Below are positions 46,110 through 46,254 of a DNA stretch of 46,254 nucleotides, piece after piece. The stretch covers positions 1 through 46,254 of the forward strand of contig JAKBCE010000029.1 of assembly GCA_021808195.1 (NCBI GenBank), in the 5' to 3' direction. Each line of letters starts with the position of its first letter. Positions within the stretch are counted from its first letter, which is position 1. The DNA is from Pseudomonadota bacterium. GTDB lineage: Bacteria; Pseudomonadota; Gammaproteobacteria; Steroidobacterales; Steroidobacteraceae. The translations under genes were made by a program, and so were the position numbers. The notes below the pieces were generated by a model, which had not been told where the DNA came from, searched no databases, and saw only the letters and a list, made by a program, of their open reading frames with translations.

Positions 46110-46254
46110 ATGAGCACACGCCGAGAGCTAGCCAACGCCATTCGCGCCCTGTCGATGGACGCGGTACAGCAGGCCAATTCGGGCCATCCGGGCATGCCGC
46201 TGGGGATGGCGGACATTGCGCAGGTTCTGTGGGGGGAGGTACTGAAGCACAACC
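46110..46254 (+). CDS. tkt: Transketolase (5' part only)
   Basis: The first 48 codons of a transketolase. [20 protein letters not shown] followed by [16 protein letters not shown] is the N-terminal thiamine-pyrophosphate domain signature, with the conserved HPG-P-GMA series. It swaps two-carbon units in the pentose phosphate pathway. The AAGGATC site precedes the ATG. The rest runs off the window. Confidence 0.95.
   Translation, partial: MSTRRELANAIRALSMDAVQQANSGHPGMPLGMADIAQVLWGEVLKHN

Overview
This is a GC-rich window whose gene content and order point to a non-enteric gammaproteobacterium, probably Xanthomonadales/Nevskiales-like. The pointers are a cutA-dsbD-tlpA-aroQ-accBC-prmA-dusB-fis-purHD block beside groESL, LPS genes of the Kdo-kinase type, a GlnE of full length, an Mpl muropeptide ligase and a class Fis protein. 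That placement is inference from synteny and protein families; no rRNA or marker search was possible.

Layout. 1-1663: end of an exopolysaccharide-type locus (barrel protein tail, IS110-family remnant, a polyprenyl-phosphate sugar transferase with a TTG start). 1887-3071: a periplasmic cytochrome c-prime with its membrane cytochrome b561-type partner. 3562-15765, minus strand: a long run of housekeeping genes with many overlapping stop/start codons. In transcription order these are cutA, dsbD, a TlpA-type thioredoxin, aroQ, accB, accC, prmA, a DUF3426 zinc-ribbon protein, dusB, fis, purH, purD and a LysE-type exporter. 15865-18084: the heat-shock operon groES-groEL with a sigma-32-like promoter, a CIRCE-like operator and an intrinsic terminator. 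18211-24843: glnE, a small zinc-finger protein, and the LPS core genes waaA and kdkA diverging from a heptosyltransferase-like gene and a DUF6165 gene. 24866-30629: pcm-like and tolC, a PAS-GGDEF-EAL protein, msrB and an unknown small protein.

30694-38345: energy and wall metabolism. A K+-independent proton-pumping pyrophosphatase (hppA) lies directly downstream of a PPi-dependent phosphofructokinase (pfp), forming a pyrophosphate economy module next to adk. Then come rnd, mpl and a CPBP-type membrane protease. 38506-45839: a Myb/SANT-like small protein, an unresolved stretch of about 0.5 kb, three glycosyltransferases (GT4, GT9, GT4), a convergent Wzi-type capsule outer-membrane protein, and a CpdA-type phosphodiesterase. 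The window closes on the 5' end of a transketolase gene.

Whole-window pattern: all eight convergent gene junctions carry a GC-rich hairpin on or near the two stop codons, and none has a T-tract. The only clear textbook intrinsic terminator is the one after groEL. No tRNA, rRNA, CRISPR array or intact mobile element was seen. I found no clear new multi-gene defence or biosynthetic system. The best leads are the convergent-junction hairpins, the adenylate kinase with an unusual LID tetrad, the PPi module, the glycan cluster with its unresolved upstream ORF, and several unassigned inverted repeats.
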